Origin: Bacillota bacterium
Lineage (GTDB): Bacteria > Bacillota > Clostridia > Christensenellales > SZUA-584
Length of the DNA: 64,000 bases
Direction: 5' to 3'
NCBI GenBank assembly: GCA_023390815.1
Contig: JAEWCC010000001.1
Span: forward strand, 22,048 to 86,047
A model generated the notes under the pieces. That model did not search any database and was not told the DNA's origin. It worked only from the letters and a program-made list of their open reading frames with translations. Of the stretch, positions 55,493-63,912 are shown piece after piece; position 1 is the stretch's first letter; every line of letters begins with the position of its first letter. The translations under genes and the position numbers were made by a program.

Positions 55493-56590
55493 TTAAATAA
55501 GCAGAAAATCGCTGATCAGAAGCAATACCACTCCGGAAAAAACGGCGAGAATCATAGCGGGCAATGCGATCTTCATTTCTTTATCCACTCCCGATAAGGA
55601 TGTAAATGTGGATGCGCCGGTAAAATTCATGCTGCTGTATGCAGCAATGGCCGGGAGTATCAGCAAGTAAGCGATCGCCTTCAGCCAGCCATAAGTGGGC
55701 GTCCCCGGCCAGCCATTGATAATGTTGACACCGACTGCCCACAAAAGGCCCAATAGCAAACCCTTAACCGAAAATGCCCTGCCCGGTATCCACGGAAGTA
55801 AAACCGGGGTTAATACACCTCCGACAAAAATAGCGCCGAGGTAGGCGTATAAATCCGTCAGCCCGTAATGCCCAAGCCCAATTGCGTTGAGTATAAACAG
55901 CACGCCAAATATGATGACGGTAGGTTTAATTGACCCTACGACTTCCATCGGGGTAAGCACAAGCCGGTCGGCTGCCGTAAATTTAACCTCGCGCATTTCT
56001 TTTGTTGCGCTTAATCCATCCCGTATAAAAGCCTCAATATCCTTTGCGCGAACCGGCCCATAAATAACATGAAAGCCGGTCTGTTTCTGCACCGTATGGG
56101 CGGCTACCCCGGGCGCGCCAAGCTGCGGCAGTATCAGGTTTCGATGCGCGACAATTTGATCGAGCTGTACGGTTTGAATGCGGTTAATCAACTCATCCGT
56201 GCCAAACGTACCCTTGCCTGCCGCGCACCATACGTTAATGCCTTTCGTATCCAATACGAGAATCCAAACATTCATACCGGCGAGCTCTTGCCTGAGCCGG
56301 TCGAAGGTCATCTTATAGTTTGCCGTAACCAGCACATGGGAATGCTCATCCGGTTCGCCGACACAGTAAAGCCCCGGCGATACCGCATACTGCATCCGGC
56401 CAATTCCCCACCGCGCGTTCCATGACCCCAAGGTATCGGCAAACTGAAGCTGCGTTGAAACCTGAGGAATTGGGCCAGCATTTGTACTTTTATATCCAAC
56501 GACCCATCTTTCCTTTGTGACTTTCGAATTTCCTTCATCGCTGCAAGTGTCTGTCGCCGCCGAGTTGCAGCAGCAGCTTTCATTACTCAT
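55493..56590 (-). CDS. hgcA: HgcA, corrinoid mercury methyltransferase
   Basis: 365-aa membrane corrinoid protein that transfers a methyl group to Hg(II). The corrinoid-binding domain (about 30-215) holds the cap-helix signature NVWCAAGKGTF, with Cys122 as the expected lower Co ligand; this exact motif defines HgcA. It is followed by five transmembrane helices (from TVIIFGVLFILNAIGL to VVLLLISDFLLI), also typical. The N-terminus is unusually Cys-rich (SNESCCCNSAATDTC). It is not an acetyl-CoA pathway CFeSP subunit, which lacks both membrane helices and this cap motif. RBS AAGGAGGTTACTGC. Confidence 0.95.
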   Translation of the reverse strand: MSNESCCCNSAATDTCSDEGNSKVTKERWVVGYKSTNAGPIPQVSTQLQFADTLGSWNARWGIGRMQYAVSPGLYCVGEPDEHSHVLVTANYKMTFDRLRQELAGMNVWILVLDTKGINVWCAAGKGTFGTDELINRIQTVQLDQIVAHRNLILPQLGAPGVAAHTVQKQTGFHVIYGPVRAKDIEAFIRDGLSATKEMREVKFTAADRLVLTPMEVVGSIKPTVIIFGVLFILNAIGLGHYGLTDLYAYLGAIFVGGVLTPVLLPWIPGRAFSVKGLLLGLLWAVGVNIINGWPGTPTYGWLKAIAYLLILPAIAAYSSMNFTGASTFTSLSGVDKEMKIALPAMILAVFSGVVLLLISDFLLI

Positions 56591-56621
56591 GCAGTAACCT
56601 CCTTAATACCAAATAGCCGCA

Positions 56622-57014
56622 TTATCGATCATTCGTTACTTTTGCTTTCCTCCACAAGATACCTGTTAAATAAGTCACTGCAAATATCAGCATAAAGACC
56701 AGCCATGTTCCCACAAAGCTTTCAAACATCTCAAAGCTTTGGTTGATGATCATGGCGACCACAATTACATCCATGAGTATGATAAACAGTACGAAACAAA
56801 GGGCGGTTTGAAGCGGCGTCGTATGGTTAAACTTCCAATAATAAAAGCTGGTCACCGCCGCAGCGATGATCGGCGCAGCGATAGCATGAACGATCAAGAC
56901 CGTATTCAAGGGCATAACGGCCATGCCGATTCCCATCACCGCCGCGCAAAACCCCCATAAGGCAAATGCATGCGCGAGTAAACTCAATGCCTTTTTCAGA
57001 TTCAGTTTTCTCAT
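56622..57014 (-). CDS. Four-helix membrane protein in the hgcAB operon
   Basis: 130-aa protein with four hydrophobic segments (LLAHAFALWGFCAAVMGIGM, VLIVHAIAAPIIAAAVTSFY, ALCFVLFIILMDVIVVAMI and VGTWLVFMLIFAVTYLTGIL). No family recognised. It lies between the MarR regulator and hgcA on the same strand with gaps of about 30 bp, so co-transcription is likely. A role in mercury or methylmercury passage is a guess from position only. ATG 57014 follows GGAGGGGGTT. Confidence 0.8.
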   Translation of the reverse strand: MRKLNLKKALSLLAHAFALWGFCAAVMGIGMAVMPLNTVLIVHAIAAPIIAAAVTSFYYWKFNHTTPLQTALCFVLFIILMDVIVVAMIINQSFEMFESFVGTWLVFMLIFAVTYLTGILWRKAKVTNDR

Positions 57015-57044
57015 AACCCCCTCCACAAAAATACCCGCGTGTAG

Positions 57045-57479
57045 TTAACGTTTTTGCCGCAAGATATCCGTCATCATGCCGAGCGCATCAATAATTTGAA
57101 CCCTTTTGTCTTCCGGAATGGAGTAATATACATCCGTATAGTAGGAATTCATACCCTCATCTAATTTTTTATACACGGTCATGCCTTCCTGCGTTAACGA
57201 TATCGTCACATATCTTCGATCGTCCGGATCAATATCTCGTCTGACGAGTTTTTGTTTCACCAGCTTGCTGATCGTTTGGCTCATCGTACTGTTATCGACT
57301 TCGAGCAAATCTGCCAGCTTGTTAAGCGAAACGCAGCCCGCTCTGCCAATCTCGAGAATGGTATTGCACTGAGTAAAGGTAACTCCGCAGCACAGGAGAA
57401 CACCCTTCTCCAACTGCTCAAATTCCTTTCCGAATTTCCTGATGGCATTTTTGAAGCCTTTTTCATCCATGCTGTTCAA
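57045..57479 (-). CDS. MarR-family regulator, first gene of the hgcAB operon
   Basis: 144-aa winged-helix regulator. The recognition region is SLNKLADLLEVDNSTMSQTI and the wing DPDDRRYVTISLT. Four cysteines lie near the effector region: the pair in VLLCCGVTFTQC and one in GRAGC, so a thiol-binding signal such as a soft metal is possible. Start TTG 57479, eight bases after AGGGGG; ATG 57470 is too far. The palindrome at 57522-57534 is its probable site. Confidence 0.88.
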   Translation of the reverse strand: MNSMDEKGFKNAIRKFGKEFEQLEKGVLLCCGVTFTQCNTILEIGRAGCVSLNKLADLLEVDNSTMSQTISKLVKQKLVRRDIDPDDRRYVTISLTQEGMTVYKKLDEGMNSYYTDVYYSIPEDKRVQIIDALGMMTDILRQKR

Positions 57480-57521
57480 TGATTATTCCCCCTGATGCAT
57501 ATTATGCAGCGCAATAACTTT

Positions 57522-57534
57522 ATAGTCAAACTAT
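57522..57534. promoter_or_regulatory. Palindrome upstream of the MarR-hgcAB operon
   Basis: ATAGTCAAACTAT: perfect 5-bp arms around CAA in an AT-rich stretch about 45 bp upstream of the MarR start. Half-site ACTATTTT recurs at about 57,546. Suits MarR autoregulation. Confidence 0.5.
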
Positions 57535-57575
57535 TTTTAAATAAAACTATTTTATATTAAAACCATAGACCAAGC

Positions 57576-57604
57576 TATTGCCGGAACTTTTCATACCGGC
57601 AATA
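57576..57604 (-). terminator. Hairpin after malQ
   Basis: TATTGCCGG pairs perfectly with CCGGCAATA across 11 nt, about 65 bp past the malQ stop. The T-run is poor, so it may be a weak terminator. Confidence 0.4.
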
Positions 57605-57667
57605 TATACTTCTCTGTTTGGCCAAAAGGGAGAGATCAGCTGGAATAGGCTGCTTATGAACAGATTC

Positions 57668-59137
57668 CTATACCCTCTCCGCGCTGAGCCTGCGGATATA
57701 TTCGCATACCGCCGGGCGGAAGTCCTCCGCGACGGCGCGCCATTCCCAGTTGCCGTGCTCGGTGGAGGGCGTGTTCATGCGCGCCGTTGCGTCTCGGTCC
57801 AGATAGTCCTGCATTGGGATGATGGCGATGAGCGCGGAACTGCGCTGCGCGAAGCGGATAAGCGCCGCGGATTTGCGCGTGAGCAGGCTGTGCGGCACGA
57901 ATCGCGCGAGGTTGATTTTTTGTTTTACGGGCAGAGATTTGTACCAGCCGCGCACGGTGTTGTTATCGTGCGTGCCGGTATAGACGACACAGTTGCAGCC
58001 ATAGTTGCGCGGCAGAAACTCGTTCGTCGCATCCGACTCGAACGCGAACTGCAGCACCTTCATGTTGGGGAAACCCGTCTGTCGGATGAGCGCGCGCGCG
58101 CTCGGGCTTAAGTCTCCGAGGTCCTCCGCAATGATGCGCATGTCCGGCAGGCCGAGCGCGTCGATCATTGCCCTGCCCTCGCCAGTGCGCCACTGCCCGC
58201 CCTTCGCGGTCGCGCTGGGGTACGGCACCGCGTAATAGCTGTCGAACGCGCGGAAGTGGTCGATGCGCAGCACGTCGCACTGCGCAAAGCTCTGGCGGAT
58301 GCGGCTGCGCCACCAGGCGTAGTTATCCTTACGCATTGCGGCATAGTTGTAAAGCGGGTTGCCCCAGAGCTGCCCGTCGTCCGAGAACGCGTCGGGCGGG
58401 ACGCCCGCCACAGCGGTCGGTTTTAAATCTTCATCAAGTTCAAAAAGCTGCGGGTTCGCCCAGACGTCCGCGCTGTCGTACGCAACGTAAAACGGGATAT
58501 CGCCGATGAAGGATACGCCTTTGGCGCGGGCATACTGCCGCAGCGCGCTGAGCTGGCTGTAGAACCAGAACTGCATGATTTTGATGTGCTCTATATCCTC
58601 TCCGTTCTCGTTACGGAAAGCTTCGAGCGCGGCGGGGTCACGGCGTTTAAGTCTCGGTTCCCATGTGTCAAAACTGCGCATGCCGTGCCGCCGCTTGATC
58701 GCCATGAACAGCGCGAAGTCATCCAGCCAAAAGCCGTTCTCGTCGCAGAAGGACTGGTACTCCGCGTTTTGCGTATCGAACCGCGCCGCGGCCTTAATCA
58801 GCATCGGCTCGCGATGCGTATAGATTTTGCCGTAGTCTACACGCGCGGCACAGCTTCCCCAGTCTATGCCATGATAATCCTCGTCGTTCAGATACCCCTG
58901 CCGCGTAAGGACGTCAAGGTCGATCAGGTTGATGTTGCCCGCAAACGCGGAACAGGACTGGTACGGGGAGTTGCCGTAGCCCGTCATGCCCAACGGCAAC
59001 ACCTGCCAATACCGCTGCCCCGCTTCGGCAAGGAAATCGACGAATCGGAAAGATGCGTCGCCCAGCGTACCGATGCCGTATGGCGAGGGCAGCGAGGTGA
59101 CGTGCAGCAGGATGCCGCTTCCGCGTTCCAGCTCCAT
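57668..59137 (-). CDS. malQ: 4-alpha-glucanotransferase (amylomaltase, GH77)
   Basis: 489-aa cytoplasmic enzyme that moves alpha-1,4-glucan segments between chains and releases glucose. The nucleophile Asp is in VLRIDHFRAFDSYY, the acid/base Glu in RIIAEDLGDLSP and the transition-state Asp in YTGTHDNNTVRGW. SGILLHVTSLPSPYGIGTLG opens the family. It follows glgP by 4 bp, and the pair degrades maltodextrin or glycogen to glucose 1-phosphate and glucose. Confidence 0.96.
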   Translation of the reverse strand: MELERGSGILLHVTSLPSPYGIGTLGDASFRFVDFLAEAGQRYWQVLPLGMTGYGNSPYQSCSAFAGNINLIDLDVLTRQGYLNDEDYHGIDWGSCAARVDYGKIYTHREPMLIKAAARFDTQNAEYQSFCDENGFWLDDFALFMAIKRRHGMRSFDTWEPRLKRRDPAALEAFRNENGEDIEHIKIMQFWFYSQLSALRQYARAKGVSFIGDIPFYVAYDSADVWANPQLFELDEDLKPTAVAGVPPDAFSDDGQLWGNPLYNYAAMRKDNYAWWRSRIRQSFAQCDVLRIDHFRAFDSYYAVPYPSATAKGGQWRTGEGRAMIDALGLPDMRIIAEDLGDLSPSARALIRQTGFPNMKVLQFAFESDATNEFLPRNYGCNCVVYTGTHDNNTVRGWYKSLPVKQKINLARFVPHSLLTRKSAALIRFAQRSSALIAIIPMQDYLDRDATARMNTPSTEHGNWEWRAVAEDFRPAVCEYIRRLSAERV

Positions 59138-59141
59138 GCGC

Positions 59142-61382
59142 TTACTCCTTCCCGATGTGCCAGATGTTTTGCGCGTATTCCGCTACCGCGCGGTCGCTGG
59201 AGAAGTAGCCCGCGCCCTCGATGTTGCGCAGGCCCTTGAGGCCGAAGGCCTGCTTGTCGGCATAGTCCTGCCCGACGGTCAGCTTGGCTTTGAGGTAGCT
59301 TTGGAAATCGGCGAGCACCATATAACGGTCGTTCTCTGTGGTCAGCGCGCGGTGCAGGTCCGCAAAGTGGCCCGTGCCGCAGTCGTCCAGCGTGCCGTTT
59401 GTCAGCGCGTCCACCACGCGGTGCAATTGTGGGTCGCAGAGATACTGGCAGCTGTCGTAGCGGCCCCGCAGCGCCGCCTCCTGCTGGCTCATGCCGAAGA
59501 TATAGTTGTTCTCCCTGCCCGCGAAGCGCACGATCTCCACGTTCGCGCCGTCCATCGTGCCGAGCGTGACCGCGCCATTCAGCATCAGCTTCATGTTGCC
59601 CGTGCCGGAGGCCTCGGTGCCCGCGAGCGATATCTGCTCCGACACCTCCGCCGCGGCGACGATGCGCTCCGCCCACGATACGTTATAGTTAGGCACAAAT
59701 ACGACGTTGATATACCGGCTCACCTCTGGGTCGGCCGCGACGAGCCTGCCCGCCTCGTGAATGAGCTTGATGACGCCCTTCGCGCGGAAGTAGCTGCCCG
59801 CCGCCTTCGCGCCGAACAGGTACGTCGTCGGCGTCAGGTCGCGGATCGTGCCGTCCTTAATGCCATAGTACAGGTACAGAATGGACAGCGCGCTCATGAA
59901 TTGCCGCTTGTATTCGTGCAGCCGTTTGATCTGCACGTCGAGCAGCGCCTCCGGGTCGATCGCAATACCCGTGTGGTTTTTAAGTGTTTCCGCGAGGCGC
60001 AGCTTGTTTTGCGCCTTGATGCGGTTCAGTTCCGCGACGCTGCCTGCGTCCTCGAAGCGGCGCAGCTCTTCCAATTGCTTGAGGTCGTTCAGCCAGCCGC
60101 CGCCGATGCGCTCCGTGATGAACGCCGCCAGCGGCGGATTCGCGAGCCCCAGCCAGCGCCTTTGGGTGATGCCGTTGGTGACGTTGACGATCTTGCCGGG
60201 ATAGAGCGCGTTATACGTCTTAAACACGTCGTTTTTGAGTATACCCGTGTGGATCTCCGCCACGCCGTTGACGCGGTCGCAGATGTGCGCGGCGAGGCGG
60301 GCCATGTGGACGCGCCCGTGCTGAATGATGTGCGTCCCTTCGGCCTCGTGATGCGGCAGGCGGTGCGCGGTCTCATGCCGCACGATCTTATCTATATGCT
60401 TGATGATGCGCACGATATCCGGGATGATATCATGGACGAGGCCGATGTCCCAGCTTTCGAGTGCCTCAGCCATGATGGTATGGTTCGTGTATGCAAAGCA
60501 TTTGTGCGCGACGCCAAGCGCCTTATCGAAATGCATGCCGTACTGTTCGGTCAATATCCGCACGAGTTCGGGGATCGCGAATACCGGGTGCGTGTCGTTG
60601 AGCTGGAATATGCAGTGTTCCGCAAAGCCGCTGAAATCCCGGCCGTGGCCGCGCTCGTAGGCGCGCACGACATTCTGCAGCGAGGCGGAGCTCAACAGGT
60701 ATTCCTGCATGATGCGCAGCTTCTTGCCCTCGTCGGTGCTGTCGTCGGGGTACAGATACTCGCAGAGCTTTTCCGCGCCCTCCCCTTCCGCCTGCCACAG
60801 CCGCAGCAGGCCGATGCGCTCTCCGCCGTAGCCGATCACGGGCATGTCGTACGCGACCGCTGTTACGCAGCCGTGCGCAAAAATCACCGTTTCACGGATG
60901 TCGTCCCGACGTACGCTCCACGGGTCGCCATATTTCTGCCAGTCGTCCGGCAGCTCGGTCTGGAAGCCGTCCCGTATTTCCTGTTTGAAAAGCCCATACC
61001 GATACCGCAGACCGTAACCGCTGAGCGGCAGGCCGAGCGTCGCGGCGGAGTCGAGATAGCACGCGGCGAGCCTGCCGAGGCCGCCGTTGCCGAGCGCTGC
61101 GTCCTCCACGTCCTCCAGCATGCGAAGGTCGACGCCCTTTTCCTTCAGTATCGCGTCGGTCTCCTCCAGTATGCCAAGGCTCAGGAGGTTGTTAAATATC
61201 ATCCTGCCCACGAGGTATTCGAGTGAAAGGTAATACGCCTGTTTACCCAGGGGCTTTTGGTCTTTTTCCCACTGTGGCGCGATGGCGTCCATCACGAGCC
61301 CGCCGAGCTGCGCGTGCAGCTCCGCCGCGCCGCCGCTGAATTCGCTGCTTCGCATCCTGTCCAGCAATTCCTGTCGATTCAT
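59142..61382 (-). CDS. glgP: Glycogen/maltodextrin phosphorylase (GT35)
   Basis: 746-aa PLP-dependent phosphorylase that releases glucose 1-phosphate from alpha-1,4-glucans. LGNGGLGRLAACYLDS, LNDTHPVFAIPEL, VTNGITQRRWL and the PLP-Lys region EASGTGNMKLMLNG are all present. It is 50-70 residues shorter than the E. coli enzyme because the regulatory N-terminus is small, as in other clostridial GlgP. ATG 61382 was chosen behind GGGAAGGGCAAC; a frame to 61421 is open. It lies about 40 bp after a terminator-like stem of the TetR gene. Confidence 0.96.
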   Translation of the reverse strand: MNRQELLDRMRSSEFSGGAAELHAQLGGLVMDAIAPQWEKDQKPLGKQAYYLSLEYLVGRMIFNNLLSLGILEETDAILKEKGVDLRMLEDVEDAALGNGGLGRLAACYLDSAATLGLPLSGYGLRYRYGLFKQEIRDGFQTELPDDWQKYGDPWSVRRDDIRETVIFAHGCVTAVAYDMPVIGYGGERIGLLRLWQAEGEGAEKLCEYLYPDDSTDEGKKLRIMQEYLLSSASLQNVVRAYERGHGRDFSGFAEHCIFQLNDTHPVFAIPELVRILTEQYGMHFDKALGVAHKCFAYTNHTIMAEALESWDIGLVHDIIPDIVRIIKHIDKIVRHETAHRLPHHEAEGTHIIQHGRVHMARLAAHICDRVNGVAEIHTGILKNDVFKTYNALYPGKIVNVTNGITQRRWLGLANPPLAAFITERIGGGWLNDLKQLEELRRFEDAGSVAELNRIKAQNKLRLAETLKNHTGIAIDPEALLDVQIKRLHEYKRQFMSALSILYLYYGIKDGTIRDLTPTTYLFGAKAAGSYFRAKGVIKLIHEAGRLVAADPEVSRYINVVFVPNYNVSWAERIVAAAEVSEQISLAGTEASGTGNMKLMLNGAVTLGTMDGANVEIVRFAGRENNYIFGMSQQEAALRGRYDSCQYLCDPQLHRVVDALTNGTLDDCGTGHFADLHRALTTENDRYMVLADFQSYLKAKLTVGQDYADKQAFGLKGLRNIEGAGYFSSDRAVAEYAQNIWHIGKE

Positions 61383-61422
61383 GTTGCCCTTCCCCAATCC
61401 CTTGACTTCTGTTACCATCATA

Positions 61423-61445
61423 TAAAAATGAGCGCGTCAGCGCTC
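61423..61445 (-). terminator. Terminator-like stem between the TetR gene and glgP
   Basis: On the minus strand GAGCGC-TGAC-GCGCTC is followed by ATTTTTATA. Only about 40 bp separate it from glgP, which leaves little room for a separate promoter, so partial read-through is likely. Confidence 0.6.
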
Positions 61446-61491
61446 CTTCATTCGTCTTTGAAGGCTCTCAGGCCTCTTTGCCCCCGTATCA

Positions 61492-62169
61492 CTAAGCCCG
61501 CATGGCCTTGCGGATGAAGCGCATGATGCTCTGCTCCACCGCCGCCGGGTCGCTGCTGCGCTCCTCGCCGAGGAATATGCGCATTCTGTCCTTGAAGTAG
61601 TCCACCGAGAACGAGAACTGGTACATCATGAACAGGTTGTCGATGAAGAACGCGGCCGCCTCCTCGTCGATGTCGGCGGGTATCTGCCCGGCCTGCTTGG
61701 CCTGACGGATGACGTCACGGTACATGTTGACGGTAACCGTCTCAAGCTTGTTGGAAAGTCGGGATGCCATCTGTGACAGCCCCTGTGTGGTTAAGTCGAG
61801 GTAGATCTGGTTCAGCTCTGGATATCGCGCCGCGTATTCTCGCGAGGCCGCGAGCAGCTCCTCCAGCAACTCGAAGATATCTGTCTTCTTCGTCCTGGCT
61901 TCGCCCAGCACGGTTTCCAGTACGGTATACGCACTGTTCACAACTGCGAGGAACAAGTCTTCCTTGGACGCGAAGTAGCTGTACATTGCGCCGATGCTGA
62001 TTCCTGCCTTCTTGGCGATGTCGTTGATGTTCGTTGCGCTGTAGCCCCGAGCGGCAAACTCCGACACCGCGACCTCGATGACGCGCTGTTGGCGCTCTGC
62101 CGATGTCTTGTCAAACGTGTCCTTATGGAACCGGACTTCCGGCTTCTTTTTCACCGCTTTCTCCGCCAA
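61492..62169 (-). CDS. TetR-family regulator upstream of glgP-malQ
   Basis: About 225 aa. N-terminal helix-turn-helix: VIEVAVSEFAARGYSATNIN, then IAKKAGISIGAMYSYFASKE. The C-terminal ligand domain has no recognised signature. TTG 62169 lies eight bases after GGGAGG and is preferred; ATG 62205 has no RBS. Its target is unknown; it may control its downstream neighbours glgP-malQ. Confidence 0.88.
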   Translation of the reverse strand: MAEKAVKKKPEVRFHKDTFDKTSAERQQRVIEVAVSEFAARGYSATNINDIAKKAGISIGAMYSYFASKEDLFLAVVNSAYTVLETVLGEARTKKTDIFELLEELLAASREYAARYPELNQIYLDLTTQGLSQMASRLSNKLETVTVNMYRDVIRQAKQAGQIPADIDEEAAAFFIDNLFMMYQFSFSVDYFKDRMRIFLGEERSSDPAAVEQSIMRFIRKAMRA

Positions 62170-62367
62170 CGCGCCTGCCTCCCAGCATCTGCAATTCACC
62201 CTCATATTACATGCGTGCGTTCCCGCGTGTCAATAGCCTATGGTTACAATGAATGACCATTCCCACAGTGAACCCTGCGGACTGCCAACCCTCTATAGCT
62301 GCAGCTTTTTGGTACCTCCGGAGCTGCCGATGCCACAACGGGAGTAAACATATACAGATTCGGTGAT

Positions 62368-63231
62368 TTACCAGCCCGCTTTATGCGCAATCTCCCTTAT
62401 TGTCTCCGACCACTCAACCGGACGACGGTTCATGAAGGAAGCATGGTGTCCCGGAAACTCAACCATCTCACAGGAGAGCTTTTCTGCCATTATCCGCGCC
62501 GCTTCGGCGTACCATGCGTTTCGCTTTCGCCCGTATTGGCCGCAACCGATATAGAGCTTCGCGCCGCCGGTCTTTGCCGTTTCAAAGTCCGGCTCATACC
62601 CTGTGACGGGCAGCAGCTCGTTTAACAAAAGCACATCCGTTGCATCTGCACTGCTTATTCTGGGAGGCACGTTTACCAGGCTCTCTTGCCTTACGAACAC
62701 CCTGAGCTTTATCGTTGCCCAAAGAATAGCGTAAACCGGCAATTCAACGCCAAAGAAAAATCTTTTTGCCCCAACCGAAGACCCCTTTTCTTTGGCAAGC
62801 TTGTTGCATGAAGCAAAGAAACCCTTCCACTTCCCGGCTTCCGGCAGCACCGACGGGATAGGAGCCTCGTGAATGATGGCCGCGTGCACATGCTCCGGGA
62901 AAGCCGTGGCCATATCAAGCGCTATGACGGCGCCGCTGCTGTTGCCAATAACAAGGGCTTTTGTCACCCCCAACTCTCTCAGGATAGCGACGGCGTCGCG
63001 GCTTTGCTGGCGTATGCTAAAATCATTGGGGAAATGCCTTGTACTCCTCGCGTTCGCCCTCCGGTCATAAGTGATCACTTGATAAGAGTCTGCCAGTATG
63101 TTTGCCACTGGCAGATAATCGTCGCCGTTGCCGCCTCCCGGTGCGATAAATAGTATCGGCTTGCCGGTTCCGCGAACCTTGTAATAAAGCTCATCACCCT
63201 CTGTGGATACGGTTCCTGATTGAATTTTCAT
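62368..63231 (-). CDS. Alpha/beta hydrolase
   Basis: 287-aa cytoplasmic hydrolase of the alpha/beta fold. Oxyanion-hole region ILFIAPGGGNGDDYL, nucleophile elbow VIGNSSGAVIAL and catalytic His in EFPGHHASFMN. Substrate unknown. The start overlaps the TetR stop as ATGA, so the two form an operon and the TetR protein probably senses a substrate of the hydrolase. Confidence 0.9.
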   Translation of the reverse strand: MKIQSGTVSTEGDELYYKVRGTGKPILFIAPGGGNGDDYLPVANILADSYQVITYDRRANARSTRHFPNDFSIRQQSRDAVAILRELGVTKALVIGNSSGAVIALDMATAFPEHVHAAIIHEAPIPSVLPEAGKWKGFFASCNKLAKEKGSSVGAKRFFFGVELPVYAILWATIKLRVFVRQESLVNVPPRISSADATDVLLLNELLPVTGYEPDFETAKTGGAKLYIGCGQYGRKRNAWYAEAARIMAEKLSCEMVEFPGHHASFMNRRPVEWSETIREIAHKAGW

Positions 63232-63833
63232 ATTGAATTCCTCCTTATTCCTTCCCGGATGATTTTAATAACCGCTTCCATCTTTTTTATATAGGCTTCG
63301 CTGTCCATCCCAACGTCAAAGAATAGCTCCTTCGACAAAGTATAGACCATGTCGATTACCAGTGAACTATCGGCATCTTCTCTGACAATTCCACACTGTT
63401 TATCGCGCTCAAACATTTGGATCACATTCTGTCTTTGCGCATCGGATAGCTCGAAAAACTGCCTGACAAAAGGCGTTTTGTCTCTGGACTGTAAAAGCGT
63501 TATCTGCACGTATTTCGGGTTTCTCCTGTTCAGTTCGGCGGTTGCATACACTCTTTCCATAAAAAGCGACAGCGCATCTTCGCCCAGTCTGTCTCCTTGC
63601 CGGGTTTGCATAACCCCTTCTATTTCACTAAAAATCCGAGCAATCACATACGAAAACAGGTCCTCTTTCCCGTCAAAGTACTGATAAAAGCTGCCTCTTG
63701 GGATTTGAGCTGCTTTAACAATGCGGTTAATAGAGGCTTCGCTGAACATGTGTACCGAAAACTCCTCCACGGCGGCATCAAATATTGCTTTACGTTTCAG
63801 TTCAGAAAGATTCAAAAATGTATCTTTAGGCAC
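63228..63833 (-). CDS. TetR-family regulator coupled to the hydrolase
   Basis: 201 aa. Helix-turn-helix in FDAAVEEFSVHMFSEASINR and VKAAQIPRGSFYQYFDGKED. C-terminal domain of unknown ligand. RBS GGAGGTGCGAAAGTGCCT places ATG 63833 slightly far from the GGAGG; no better start is seen. Probable autoregulation through the inverted repeat at 63875-63912. Confidence 0.9.
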   Translation of the reverse strand: MPKDTFLNLSELKRKAIFDAAVEEFSVHMFSEASINRIVKAAQIPRGSFYQYFDGKEDLFSYVIARIFSEIEGVMQTRQGDRLGEDALSLFMERVYATAELNRRNPKYVQITLLQSRDKTPFVRQFFELSDAQRQNVIQMFERDKQCGIVREDADSSLVIDMVYTLSKELFFDVGMDSEAYIKKMEAVIKIIREGIRRNSI

Positions 63834-63874
63834 TTTCGCACCTCCTTACTACGATAGTATAGCATAGTAAATAC

Positions 63875-63912
63875 AAAGTGACAACCCTGTCACATGACAT
63901 AGTTGTCACTTT
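63875..63912. promoter_or_regulatory. Nested inverted repeat, probable TetR operator
   Basis: AAAGTGACAAC (63875-63885) and GTTGTCACTTT (63902-63912) are perfect 11-bp arms. Between them TGTCA-CA-TGACA forms a second palindrome, so GTGACA/TGTCA half-sites occur four times. About 42 bp upstream of the TetR start. Confidence 0.65.

Noticed and set aside
55493..56590. HgcA read as an acetyl-CoA pathway corrinoid Fe-S subunit
   Set aside because: The cap-helix NVWCAAGK, the five membrane helices and the adjacent HgcB fit HgcA; no other Wood-Ljungdahl gene is near.
58986..61226. Open frame of 746 codons on the plus strand
   Set aside because: It lies opposite glgP and malQ, which have all their catalytic motifs. 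Composition is Arg/Val/Ala-rich and no RBS fits.
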